Positions 57,581 through 64,000 of a stretch of 64,000 nucleotides of DNA are shown in pieces. Position numbers and translations under genes: made by a program. Under the pieces are notes generated by a model. The model ran no database searches, was not told the origin of the DNA, and was given only the letters and a program-made list of their open reading frames with translations. Every line of letters begins with the position of its first letter. Within the stretch, counting starts at the first letter, position 1. Source of the stretch: Vitreoscilla filiformis (GTDB lineage: Bacteria > Pseudomonadota > Gammaproteobacteria > Burkholderiales > Burkholderiaceae_C); the NCBI RefSeq assembly GCF_002222655.1, contig NZ_CP022423.1, positions 2,108,001 to 2,172,000 on the forward strand, written 5' to 3'.

Positions 57581-57638
57581 TGAAAAAATCCTTCCACAGT
57601 GGCAAGCTACAAGCGCCACAACATTTAGAGAGTGATAA

Positions 57639-57977
57639 ATGTCCGAACAAAAATTTTCCGAAGCATATTCCGATGATGGCTTTTGGAACAAAGTCAAAGG
57701 TTATGCAAAAGTGGCTGGGGAAAACGTATTGGAACCAGCGCTAAAAATGTACTACGCCGCGATGGACTCAGATACGCCGGTTTGGGCGAAGACGACAATT
57801 ATTGCCTCCCTTGGCTATTTTATATCGCCAGTTGATGCGGTTCCAGATGTTGTGCCAATCGTTGGTTATACAGACGATCTTGGCGTTTTGTGTGCGGCGC
57901 TCGCAACGACAGCAGCACACATCAAGGAGGCTCACGTACAGCAAGCAAAGGAAACCTTGAAGCAGTGGCTCTCCTGA
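57639..57977 (+). CDS. YkvA-family (DUF1232) membrane protein
   Basis: A 112-residue protein with the DUF1232 core WAKTTIIASLGYFISPVDAVPDVVPIVGYTDDLGVLCAAL, in which DAVPDxxPxxGYxDD is the family motif. These proteins are small membrane-associated factors of unknown function, often in mobile or cassette DNA. The gene is AT-richer than the chromosome and follows attC-like site 4 in the same orientation, so it is probably cassette cargo. No attC site of its own is seen after it. Confidence 0.85.
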   Translation: MSEQKFSEAYSDDGFWNKVKGYAKVAGENVLEPALKMYYAAMDSDTPVWAKTTIIASLGYFISPVDAVPDVVPIVGYTDDLGVLCAALATTAAHIKEAHVQQAKETLKQWLS

Positions 57978-58169
57978 GAATTAGAAGATATACGGGTGGG
58001 TATAATAAGCTTGAAGTGGCGCATAGCTTGGGCTTGAGGTATTGGCAGTAAGCCTTTCCAATCGATATCAGCGAAAAGACGTGGAACTTTGTTGTGCGTC
58101 TTACCTGACGTTAATTGCAGAAAACAGCCTGTGCAGCGCGCTACTCAGCCCAGCGCTGGCTGGCGCGTG
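57978..58169. other. Unassigned gap in the second island
   Basis: No open frame with family features, attC site or intron part is recognisable here. It separates the YkvA-type gene from IS5-type debris, and any attC of the YkvA cassette has been lost here. Confidence 0.4.
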
Positions 58170-58386
58170 CGGGTGTGTCCTTGCATCTGCTGCCCAATGA
58201 CTTCCCCTTGGTCAACAAGGGGTCAGCAGTGGCGACGCTGTAACGCAGTGGCATGCTGTAAAGCAACTGTGAGAGTGGCCCACACGCGCAGGCTATGACA
58301 GCTACAAGCGCCGCATGGGCAGCAAGGTAGGGGGCGGTGGACACACTTGGGCAGTTGATTGCGCTGACGGTGACTCCAGCCAATGC
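58170..58386 (+). pseudogene. IS5-family transposase fragment
   Basis: Broken frames read LPNDFP, then YDSYKRRMGSKV, then after a frame change AVDTLGQLIALTVTPANA. These segments are characteristic of IS5-group (DDE) transposases. Stops and frame changes show it is inactive. It is joined directly to the 3' end of intron 5, so the IS probably inserted in the intron before decay. Confidence 0.7.
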
Positions 58387-58505
58387 CTGAGCGCAAGAGA
58401 GAAGCGTGCCTCGTCGAGAGCGAACCGACTTGTTGAACCGCCCACTGCGGACCCGCATGGTGGGTGGTGTGGGAGCTGGGGGCTAAAGACCCCCGGCTAC
58501 CCGAT
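58387..58505 (+). mobile_element. Group II intron remnant 5, 3' end only
   Basis: From TGAGCGCAAGAGAGAAGCG it matches the end of intron 6, including the domain V hairpin CCGCCCAC/GTGGGTGG and the domain VI stem with bulged A, ending CTACCCGAT. TAGCC follows, the core of the next cassette. The 5' half is gone, replaced by IS5-type debris. Confidence 0.8.
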
Positions 58506-58527
58506 TAGCCTTGGGTTCTATGTCAAA

Positions 58528-58905
58528 TTAGCAAATTTTTCTACCCCACCAATCACTTTTTTCTGCATATACTATAACAGCACCATTTCTTATTAATAAA
58601 GCATCGGTTTGGTATCCTGTATAAGCGCCATAAGAATTCTTTGCATTTAATGTTGTGCAAACTAGAAATCCATATCGTGGGGTTTCCAAACGACTTCCAA
58701 GCATCATTTTTTTAGGTCTAGAAATTACCTGATATAATGCAGAGTCGGGATCTTTGAGATGGTTTTTATAATATCTTTTAACGATGTCCTCGTGATTTTC
58801 TGGAAATTCACCATAATCTGCATTGGCAATTTGTTCTGGCGTCGGTGGCGTCGTACACCCAGTTGTTAATAAAATAGCAACTAGCATTATAAATAAGCGA
58901 ATCAT
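58528..58905 (-). CDS. Cassette lipoprotein, 125 residues
   Basis: A short lipoprotein signal ends in the lipobox LTTGC, so the mature protein should be lipid-anchored. The rest, with DIVKRYYKNHLKDPDSALYQVI and YGFLVCTTLNAKNSYGAYTGYQ, resembles small secreted proteins often found in gene cassettes and phage-like DNA, with no known activity. It is AT-rich and is the last gene before the attC core on the minus strand. Confidence 0.75.
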   Translation of the reverse strand: MIRLFIMLVAILLTTGCTTPPTPEQIANADYGEFPENHEDIVKRYYKNHLKDPDSALYQVISRPKKMMLGSRLETPRYGFLVCTTLNAKNSYGAYTGYQTDALLIRNGAVIVYAEKSDWWGRKIC

Positions 58906-58918
58906 TTTCTTTTCCTGG

Positions 58919-59332
58919 TTAACTATTGGCGCAAGTTTCTAGCGTTGACATCCATTGACTTAAAACAACATCTCCAGAATTTCCTACTCCAAACCCATTT
59001 ACTAGCGTTTTGTTTTCCATTAATGGGGTGAGATATATTATTGAACCATAAAATAATTGATCCTTAAATGGCGCTGTCCATGCATGATATATTTCTATAC
59101 GTTGTTGTTTGATTAAATATTCAATGTGAGCCGCATTCTTAAAGTCAATGACAGGTTTTTCGGCTAATTTTTCCCAGCACTCGCCCAAAGCAATATATGA
59201 TTTGCTGAGCGTAACATTAGTATACTTGCGTGTTGCGGATGATATTAAATCATCTTTACTAGGCGCTGGAACCGTTATTGCGCAGCTTGACAAAGTCATG
59301 GATAAAAGAAGTAGTGATATTTTGGTATTCAT
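58919..59332 (-). CDS. Cassette lipoprotein, 137 residues
   Basis: The N-terminus MNTKISLLLLSMTLSSCAITVP is a lipoprotein signal with Cys17. I do not recognise the mature domain; it keeps several aromatic residues and two further Cys (ALGECWEKL and ETCANS). It is encoded 13 bases before the next lipoprotein gene, so both are probably co-expressed and may act together in the envelope. Confidence 0.65.
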   Translation of the reverse strand: MNTKISLLLLSMTLSSCAITVPAPSKDDLISSATRKYTNVTLSKSYIALGECWEKLAEKPVIDFKNAAHIEYLIKQQRIEIYHAWTAPFKDQLFYGSIIYLTPLMENKTLVNGFGVGNSGDVVLSQWMSTLETCANS

Positions 59333-59350
59333 GCTAATTTGTATGTTGTG

Positions 59351-59858
59351 TTAAAAATTCTCTGGAATTTCACCTGTATCAACTAACAGCATAAACTGAT
59401 CCTCACTGAGGATCATTACTCCTTGATGTCGCGATTTTTCAATTTTGCTGGGGCCTGCATTATAACCACAACATAAGAAATGCAAATTTTTAGTGACACT
59501 TGGTCGAATAAAAAAGTTGTTCGCTTCTGCTAAGCTAGTTAATCGATCTTTATCCGCCTGCTTGAATCCAGTAAAACATATTTCTAGTTTTCCTGAATCA
59601 TTTGCTTTTCTAAATACAGTTTTTCTTTCCTTTTCAATCGGTGGTGGATTATTGCTTATATGATATGAGAGTCGCGCTTCAACATTAATATTATCATCAA
59701 TATATTCAAGAACTCGATCCTTTCGGAAAGTCCGCAATCCTTGATCTTGCGGGCATATTCCTTGAATGTAGTCAGGTGTTTTGATATATTTTTATATGTC
59801 TGGCTGAAATTCTTCCCTGTGCATCTTTGTATATAAAAGTTAAGATTTCTTGCGTCAT
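59351..59858 (-). pseudogene. BRCT-domain cassette protein with frameshift
   Basis: The C-terminal 75 residues form a BRCT domain (LEICFTGFKQADKDRLTSLAEANNFF, then NLHFLCCGYNAGPSKIEKSRHQG). The N-terminal part starts at ATG 59858 (MTQEILTFIYKDAQGRISAR) but stops after about 29 codons. Removing one base from the T4 run at 59779-59782 joins YQTPDYIQG with LRTFRKDRVLEYID, giving one protein of about 168 residues. I recall similar small-N-terminus plus BRCT proteins as hypothetical cargo. It is either a decayed gene or an assembly error. Confidence 0.7.
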
Positions 59859-59896
59859 GATAATCAAGCTACGTTGGCTTATGAAAATTGTATTTT

Positions 59897-59978
59897 GGCT
59901 AACGTAAAGTTCACCTGCGGCGCCCAAACTGGCGCGCGAAGCGCGGCAGTTTGGGTGACGTCAGGTGCAACGGCCTGT
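59897..59978 (-). repeat. attC-like site 5, split by intron 6
   Basis: GGCTAACGTAAAGTTCACCTGCGGCGCCCAAACTG pairs with CAGTTTGGGTGACGTCAGGTGCAAC, leaving one extra base in the right arm (CACCTG/CAGGTG outer, CCCAAACTG/CAGTTTGGG inner). It ends GGCCTGT, abutting the intron. Read on the minus strand the core is GTTAGCC, matching GGCTAA at 58505-58510 at the other end of the three-gene cassette. Confidence 0.88.
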
Positions 59979-60899
59979 GTGCGCCCAGCATGGGCGTGAG
60001 CTTATGGGGTGGAAGTCCCCTGTGGGAGTACCGGCCTGGACTCGGAGAGCGAGCAGGACAACCACGAGTCGAGGGCAAGGGCGTCGCTGCGAGGCGGGGT
60101 CTGGAGGAAGCCGTAGACAAGAGGTGCGAGGCGACGGACAGAAACCACATAGAGGAGGCCTAGGATGCGAAACGAGCCGGCACTGGATGGCGAAGTCTGA
60201 TGGTACAGCGTCTAGGGTAGACGCGGCGCTTGTGCATCGACAGTTCACACTCTCAACTGGGGAGGTCTGCACCACATGCGGTGAGCAAGTCCCGGATGGG
60301 ATGACACCGTGTCACCAACGTCCAAGCGCTGCGGGGAGCTGCCCCCTGCATGTCGAAAAAGCTGGCAGCGACTCACGAGGAGCGCACAGCGCACAGCGCA
60401 CGGCGTGGCAACACGAGGTGTGATGGAGCAGAAGTCGCAGAGGAGGCTACCGCTTGGGCAAGCTCAGGGAGTGCGTGCGAAGGTGGATGCAGTACTTTGG
60501 GATCAGCCAGTATTGGAGGACTGTGCCGGGGCTAGACGAATGGATCAGAAGGCGGATGCGATCGGTCTACTGGAAACGGTGGAAGGGGAGCAGGACGAAG
60601 ATCCGGGAGTTGTTGAGGCTGGGCGTGAACAGACGCATGGCCTTTAGGCACGGACTGAGTGGCAAGGGGAACTGGCGCATGGCCAGGAGTCCGGGGTTGC
60701 GAATCGCGTTGACAAACGAGAGGTTGCACGAGACGGGCCTGGTGAGTGTGGTGGCCCTATGGAAGAAAGCTCAGGGGTACGCTTGAGCGAGAAAGAGAAG
60801 CGAGCTTCGTCGAGCGAGCCGACTTGTTGAACCGCCCACTGCGGACCCGCATGGTGGGTGGTGTGGGAGCTGGGGGCTAAAGACTCCCGGCTATCCGAT
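59979..60899 (+). mobile_element. Group II intron remnant 6, most complete copy (921 bp)
   Basis: This copy keeps both ends: the start GTGCGCCCAGCATGGGCG and the end with domain V (about 60834-60863) and domain VI, with the bulged A at 60893 and terminal GAT. The inside is deleted: only the first codons and the last about 110 codons of the reverse transcriptase remain. TAGGCC resumes at 60900, restoring GTTAGGC with the TGT before the intron. It might still fold and splice with a maturase supplied in trans. Confidence 0.85.
60423..60786 (+). pseudogene. Group II intron reverse transcriptase, internally deleted
   Basis: A start MEQKSQRRLPLG at 60423 runs straight into the C-terminal maturase domain in another frame, from about 60454: MQYFGISQYWRTVPGLDEWIRRRMRS and KIRELLRLGVNRRMAFRHGL. 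The latter is the domain X (GIIM) signature. All RT palm motifs, including YADD, are missing. The gene cannot make an active enzyme. Confidence 0.85.
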
Positions 60900-60952
60900 T
60901 AGGCCGCTCGTGCGCCACAGCAAAGAAGCTGTTGCACGAGAACTGACTCCGC

Positions 60953-61216
60953 TCAACGAACCTTGTTGAGTTGCGTATTGCCATGCGCAACAGATCCGTC
61001 CTTGTGGAGCACATCACACGTGTACTCTGGATAGTTTTGATGGAACCGGTTTTTCTATTCGACGACAGTCATCGTGGCTGCTGCTTTCTTCTTGTAGCAG
61101 TAAGCGGGAAGCCCTTGTAGTTCCAGATCTGCTGGCTTGCCGAAGCCATCGAAAATCTGAATAGAGAAGCCCTCGAATTGTTCGACTTCCTTCTTTCGGG
61201 TTGCGAGCTTGGTCAC
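60953..61216 (-). pseudogene. Cassette gene with in-frame amber codon
   Basis: GTG 61216 is preceded at 7 bases by a good ribosome site (GGAGG) and reads VTKLATRKKEVEQFEGFSIQ. It continues to an amber codon at 61057-61055 in MTVVE/KNRFHQNYPEYTCDVLHKDG. The frame then goes on to TGA 60953 (HGNTQLNKVR). The sequence on both sides reads like one 87-residue protein with TGG changed to TAG. I do not know its family. The GTG overlaps the stop of the XRE gene frame. It lies in the cassette whose core is GGCCTA at 60900-60905. Confidence 0.5.
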
Positions 61217-61578
61217 TATTTTTCCTCCGGTTGGTTTTGGGAGTCAAAAGGATAATGCATAGATGGGCTCCGTATGGATAGAAGTGCTCGGCGGCTACCT
61301 GAGAAGCCTAACTGCGCAATGGATTGCAAGGCCTGAGGTGGCCACAGCTCCAACAAGGGTGCGGCCAGCCCCAGCGTTTGGGCGACGCGCACCAGGGTTT
61401 CGATAAAGGTCTGCCCGGTGGATTCGAGCTTGCGCAGCGTGCCCAGCGCCACCCCGGCGCGGGCCGCGAGTTCAGCTTGGCTCAACAACTGGGCCAGCCG
61501 CTGGGCGCGCAAGCGCTGGCCGAGTTGCTGACAGATCTCGCTGGGAGTGCTCAATTCAACAAACAACATATTGAACAT
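61216..61578 (-). CDS. XRE-family (HipB-like) regulator, C-terminus replaced by cassette DNA
   Basis: A 120-residue protein. The helix-turn-helix is at residues 18-75 (LGQRLRAQRLAQLLSQAELAARAGVALGTLRKLESTGQ). HipB-like relatives usually sit next to a HipA-like kinase, not seen here. Native-like sequence runs to about residue 88 (QALQSIAQ). At 61312 the bases GTTAGGC begin, the attC core, and the last 32 residues look like cassette leader. So the array seems to have entered this gene at a GTT. Its original 3' end and any partner gene are not in the expected place. Confidence 0.7.
   Translation of the reverse strand: MFNMLFVELSTPSEICQQLGQRLRAQRLAQLLSQAELAARAGVALGTLRKLESTGQTFIETLVRVAQTLGLAAPLLELWPPQALQSIAQLGFSGSRRALLSIRSPSMHYPFDSQNQPEEK
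61306..61312 (-). repeat. Core GTTAGGC at the array/chromosome junction
   Basis: Minus-strand GTTAGGC (plus GCCTAAC) lies inside the XRE regulator gene and complements the GGCCTAA core at 60900-60905, across the amber-containing cassette. This is the expected first boundary of an array inserted at a secondary GTT site. Confidence 0.5.
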
Positions 61579-61632
61579 TGTCAGCCGACAAAGGCATTAA
61601 AAGCCAATTTTTTGATGATTGTGTTGGGGTGG

Positions 61633-62898
61633 CTACTCGACCAAAATCGCCCGAAAATCATTCACATTCGTCAGCGTCGGCCCGGTGATGACACTGTCAC
61701 CCAGAGCCTGAAAGAAACCGTGGCCGTCGTTGTTGTCCAGTGACTGGCGCGGGTTCAACCCCAGCGCCCAGGTGCGGGCCAGCGTGTCCGGTGTGAGGAG
61801 GGCGCCGGCGATCTCCTCGCGGCCATCCACCCCATCGGTGTCCCCGGCCAGGGCGTGGACGCCAGGCAAGCCCTCCAGCGCCAGGCCCAGCGCGAGCAGA
61901 AACTCCACGTTGCGCCCGCCTCGGCCACTGCCGCGCAGCGTCACCGTGGTTTCACCGCCCGACAGCAGCACGCACGGCGCCGTGAACGGTTGGTCGCGCT
62001 GCACCACTTGGCGCGTGATGCCGGCCAGCGCTTTGGCCACGTCACGCGCCTCGCCTTCGAGGCTGTCCCCCAAGATGTGGGCAGCATAGCCAGCGGCCCG
62101 GGCCTGCGCGGCTGCGGCCTCCAGCGCCATCTGCGGCGTGGCGATGAAACGCCATTCGTGTCCGTTCAAACGCGCATCGCCGGGGCGAATGGGCGCGTGT
62201 CCGCCTGCATTCAACAGGGCTTGCACCGCTGCTGGCACTGCGATGCGGTAGCGGTGGAGGATGGCCTTCGCCTCGGCGGCGGAGGTCGGATCGGCCACCG
62301 TTGGGCCGGAGGCGATGACAGGCAGTTCATCACCCGGCACATCCGAAATCAACAGCGTCACGACCCGCGCCGGATGGCACGCTGCCGCCAGGCGTCCCCC
62401 CTTGATGCCGGAGAGCTGGCGGCGCACGCAGTTCATCTCGGCAATGCTGGCGCCTGAAGCGAGTAGGGCGGCATTGACGGCTTGTTTGTCCGCCAGCGTC
62501 AAGCCCGGCGCAGGTTCGACCAGCAGCGACGAACCGCCGCCCGAGATGAGCGCGATCACCAGATCATCTGCGGTGAGTCCGCTCACCACCTGGCGGATGC
62601 GCTGGGCCGCTTGCAGGCTGGCCGCATCCGGCACCGGGTGCGCGGCTTCCATGATCTCGATGCGCTGGCAGGGTACGGCGTAACCGTAGCGCGTGACCAC
62701 CCGGCCTTCCAGCGGGCCATCCCAGTGCTGTTCCAGCGCCTGCGCCATGGCGGCGGAAGCTTTGCCGGCGCCGATCACCACCGTGCGGCCCCTGGGGCGC
62801 GGCGGCAGGTGTGCAGGCAGGCACAGCGCGGGCTGGGCGGCAGCGATGGCGGTGTCGAAGAGCTGGCGCAGCAGGGCGCACGGGGCGGGGGTGTTCAT
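61633..62898 (-). CDS. ttuD: Glycerate 2-kinase / hydroxypyruvate reductase (TtuD, MOFRL family)
   Basis: A 421-residue enzyme of the glycerate 2-kinase family (DUF4147 plus MOFRL). The N-terminal part has [17 protein letters not shown] and [20 protein letters not shown]; the C-terminal MOFRL part has [27 protein letters not shown] and [10 protein letters not shown]. It converts glycerate to 2-phosphoglycerate, or acts as TtuD in tartrate use. The start overlaps the hydroxypyruvate isomerase stop by 4 bases, giving a short operon for glyoxylate-derived C3 acids. Confidence 0.92.
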   Translation of the reverse strand: MNTPAPCALLRQLFDTAIAAAQPALCLPAHLPPRPRGRTVVIGAGKASAAMAQALEQHWDGPLEGRVVTRYGYAVPCQRIEIMEAAHPVPDAASLQAAQRIRQVVSGLTADDLVIALISGGGSSLLVEPAPGLTLADKQAVNAALLASGASIAEMNCVRRQLSGIKGGRLAAACHPARVVTLLISDVPGDELPVIASGPTVADPTSAAEAKAILHRYRIAVPAAVQALLNAGGHAPIRPGDARLNGHEWRFIATPQMALEAAAAQARAAGYAAHILGDSLEGEARDVAKALAGITRQVVQRDQPFTAPCVLLSGGETTVTLRGSGRGGRNVEFLLALGLALEGLPGVHALAGDTDGVDGREEIAGALLTPDTLARTWALGLNPRQSLDNNDGHGFFQALGDSVITGPTLTNVNDFRAILVE

Positions 62899-63710
62899 GC
62901 GCGGCGAGTGTCGCGCAGCCAGCCCAGGCCGTCACGGGTGCCCCCGGCCACGGCGCCGCGTGCCGGGCGGTATTCGCAGCCGATCCAGCCTTGCCAGCCG
63001 CAGGCCTCGGCCACCTCGTCGATCACGTTGAACAGATAAGGGTAGTTGAGTTCGCCCACGTCCGGCTCGTGGCGCTGTGGCACGCCAGCCAGTTGAAAGT
63101 GCCCGACGCGGCCCGTCGGCAGGTACTGGCGAATCTTCATCGCCACATCACCTTCGACAATCTGGCAGTGGTACAGATCGAACTGCACCTTCAGATTCGG
63201 CGCGCCAATGGCCTGCGCGATGCGGTGCGCTTCCGCCTGGTGGGTGAGGAAGTAGCCGGGGAAGTCTCGCGGGTTGATCGGTTCGATCAGCACCTCGCGC
63301 CCGAGGGTGGCGGCTTGTTCGGCGGCCCAAGCGAGGTTGGCCTCGTAGGTGGCTTGCAGCCGTGTGCGTTCCACCCCGGCAGGCGCCAGCCCGGCCATGA
63401 CGTGCAGGCGCGGGCAGTTCAGCGCTTGGGCGTAGTCGAGCGCCTGAGCGAACCCGGCGCGGAATTCCGCCTCGCGCCCCGGCAGGCAGGCGATGCCGCG
63501 CTCACCCGCGTCCCAATCCCCGGGCGGGGCGTTGAACAGCACTTGTTGCAGGCCGTGATCGGCCAAGCGCTGGGCGAGGTCGGCGGCGGCGAAGGCGTAG
63601 GGGAAGAGGTACTCCACCCCTTGAAACCCATCTGCTGCCGCTGCGGCGAAGCGATCCAGAAAAGGGTGTTCGTTGTAGAGCAGGGAGAGGTTGGCGGCGA
63701 AGCGGGGCAT
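62895..63710 (-). CDS. hyi: Hydroxypyruvate isomerase
   Basis: A 271-residue TIM-barrel protein (xylose isomerase-like family). Motifs include [21 protein letters not shown] at the start, [17 protein letters not shown] with the metal-binding Glu, [16 protein letters not shown] (Asp and His), and WIGCEYRPA (Glu). It interconverts hydroxypyruvate and tartronate semialdehyde after glyoxylate carboligase. It is first in the pair with ttuD. Confidence 0.93.
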   Translation of the reverse strand: MPRFAANLSLLYNEHPFLDRFAAAAADGFQGVEYLFPYAFAAADLAQRLADHGLQQVLFNAPPGDWDAGERGIACLPGREAEFRAGFAQALDYAQALNCPRLHVMAGLAPAGVERTRLQATYEANLAWAAEQAATLGREVLIEPINPRDFPGYFLTHQAEAHRIAQAIGAPNLKVQFDLYHCQIVEGDVAMKIRQYLPTGRVGHFQLAGVPQRHEPDVGELNYPYLFNVIDEVAEACGWQGWIGCEYRPARGAVAGGTRDGLGWLRDTRRA

Positions 63711-63749
63711 GGCAAAGCCTTTCGGGCAAGCGGGCAGGGTACGGAGTGC

Positions 63750-64000
63750 TCAGCGTGACACGGCGAGTGGTTGCCCCAACCCCCGCAACACATCCCGAAT
63801 GAACTGCGCCCGCTCCCGCGCTTCGCCGATCTCCCGGTCGATGCGCAGCTTGTCATTGCCGGCCAGCTTGATAGCGCGGTTCTTCTGCACCAACTCGATG
63901 ATGCGCATCGGGTCAATCGGCGGATTCGGGCGGAAATAGAGGTTCATCACCTTCGGCCCCGCATCGATTTTGATCACGCCATACGGCTTGGCTTGGATGC
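63750..64000 (-). CDS. mfd: Transcription-repair coupling factor, C-terminal end
   Basis: The frame is open to the right edge, so the gene continues beyond the window. The visible 82 residues end with VIKIDAGPKVMNLYFRPNPPIDPMRIIELV and KLAGNDKLRIDREIGEARER. This is the last part of Mfd, the D7 region after the helicase domains, where NPPIDPxxII is typical. Mfd removes stalled RNA polymerase and recruits UvrA at lesions. Confidence 0.85.
   Translation of the reverse strand, partial: IQAKPYGVIKIDAGPKVMNLYFRPNPPIDPMRIIELVQKNRAIKLAGNDKLRIDREIGEARERAQFIRDVLRGLGQPLAVSR

Noticed and set aside
60309..60647. 112-residue frame in intron 6
   Set aside because: It reads the maturase region in the wrong frame after the deletion; only the frame from 60454 shows domain X.

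Overview
The window comes from a GC-rich betaproteobacterium of the order Burkholderiales. The evidence is a class I phaC-phaA-phaB polyhydroxybutyrate locus, Bug/TctC-type binding proteins, a gtsABCD-type glucose transporter, NagK/NagL-like ring-cleavage enzymes, and the conserved blocks hslR-grpE-dnaK-dnaJ, rpsF-priB-rpsR-rplI-dnaB and ppsA/ppsR. The general flavour is Leptothrix/Sphaerotilus/Ideonella-like, but the sequence alone does not fix the genus.

Layout. 1-3853: end of an ABC-2 permease, an ExbB/ExbD-like membrane pair, a small membrane protein, a lipoprotein and a Bug-type binding protein. 3858-8362: a NarL/NarX-type two-component pair divergent from a TonB-dependent receptor. 8339-11771: methyltransferase, Nudix hydrolase, FAH-family hydrolase, zeta-class glutathione transferase and PgeF/YfiH. 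11703-16064: small membrane protein, phaC, phaA, phaB and a strong terminator. 16071-19495: first accessory island, a minus-strand array of gene cassettes with attC-like sites, each site interrupted by a decayed group II intron. 19560-21241: frameshifted or truncated membrane-protein genes. 21264-29900: glnD, map, a hybrid histidine kinase and an HD-GYP regulator. 30009-36435: gts-type sugar transporter with an OmpR/TctE-like two-component pair. 36623-38800: AT-rich insert with a frameshifted AIPR phage-resistance-type gene and transposase debris. 38845-44240: tctCBA and the divergent tctDE pair. 44267-44703: broken toxin with a chimeric antitoxin. 44708-49096: heat-shock genes. 49154-53411: intein-containing dnaB and a ribosomal protein operon. 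53546-57083: ppsA and the divergent ppsR. 57115-61312: second cassette/attC/intron island, which enters an XRE regulator gene. 61633-64000: glycerate kinase, hydroxypyruvate isomerase and the end of mfd.

The most notable system is the pair of integrase-less attC cassette islands. Cassette ends carry complementary core sites (GTTAGGCC/GGCCTAA, GTTATGCC/GGCATAAC, GTTAGCC/GGCTAA), as expected for integron cassettes. Copies of one group II intron sit at the same point in the core site, on the strand opposite to the cassette genes. The intron has a GTGCG start, a domain V-like hairpin, and a domain VI-like stem with a bulged A 7 nt from the end. No integron integrase and no intact intron reverse transcriptase gene is present, so movement would need proteins from elsewhere. 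Cassette cargo includes a ParA-like ATPase with a small partner, a RelE/StbE-type toxin-antitoxin pair, two lipoproteins and a BRCT-domain protein.

Three single-base frameshifts at homopolymers and one amber codon occur, all in accessory DNA. Either these genes are decaying, or the assembly has homopolymer errors there. The frameshift in the AIPR gene falls exactly on an A AAA AAG slippery heptamer followed by a hairpin, so programmed frameshifting is a real alternative.
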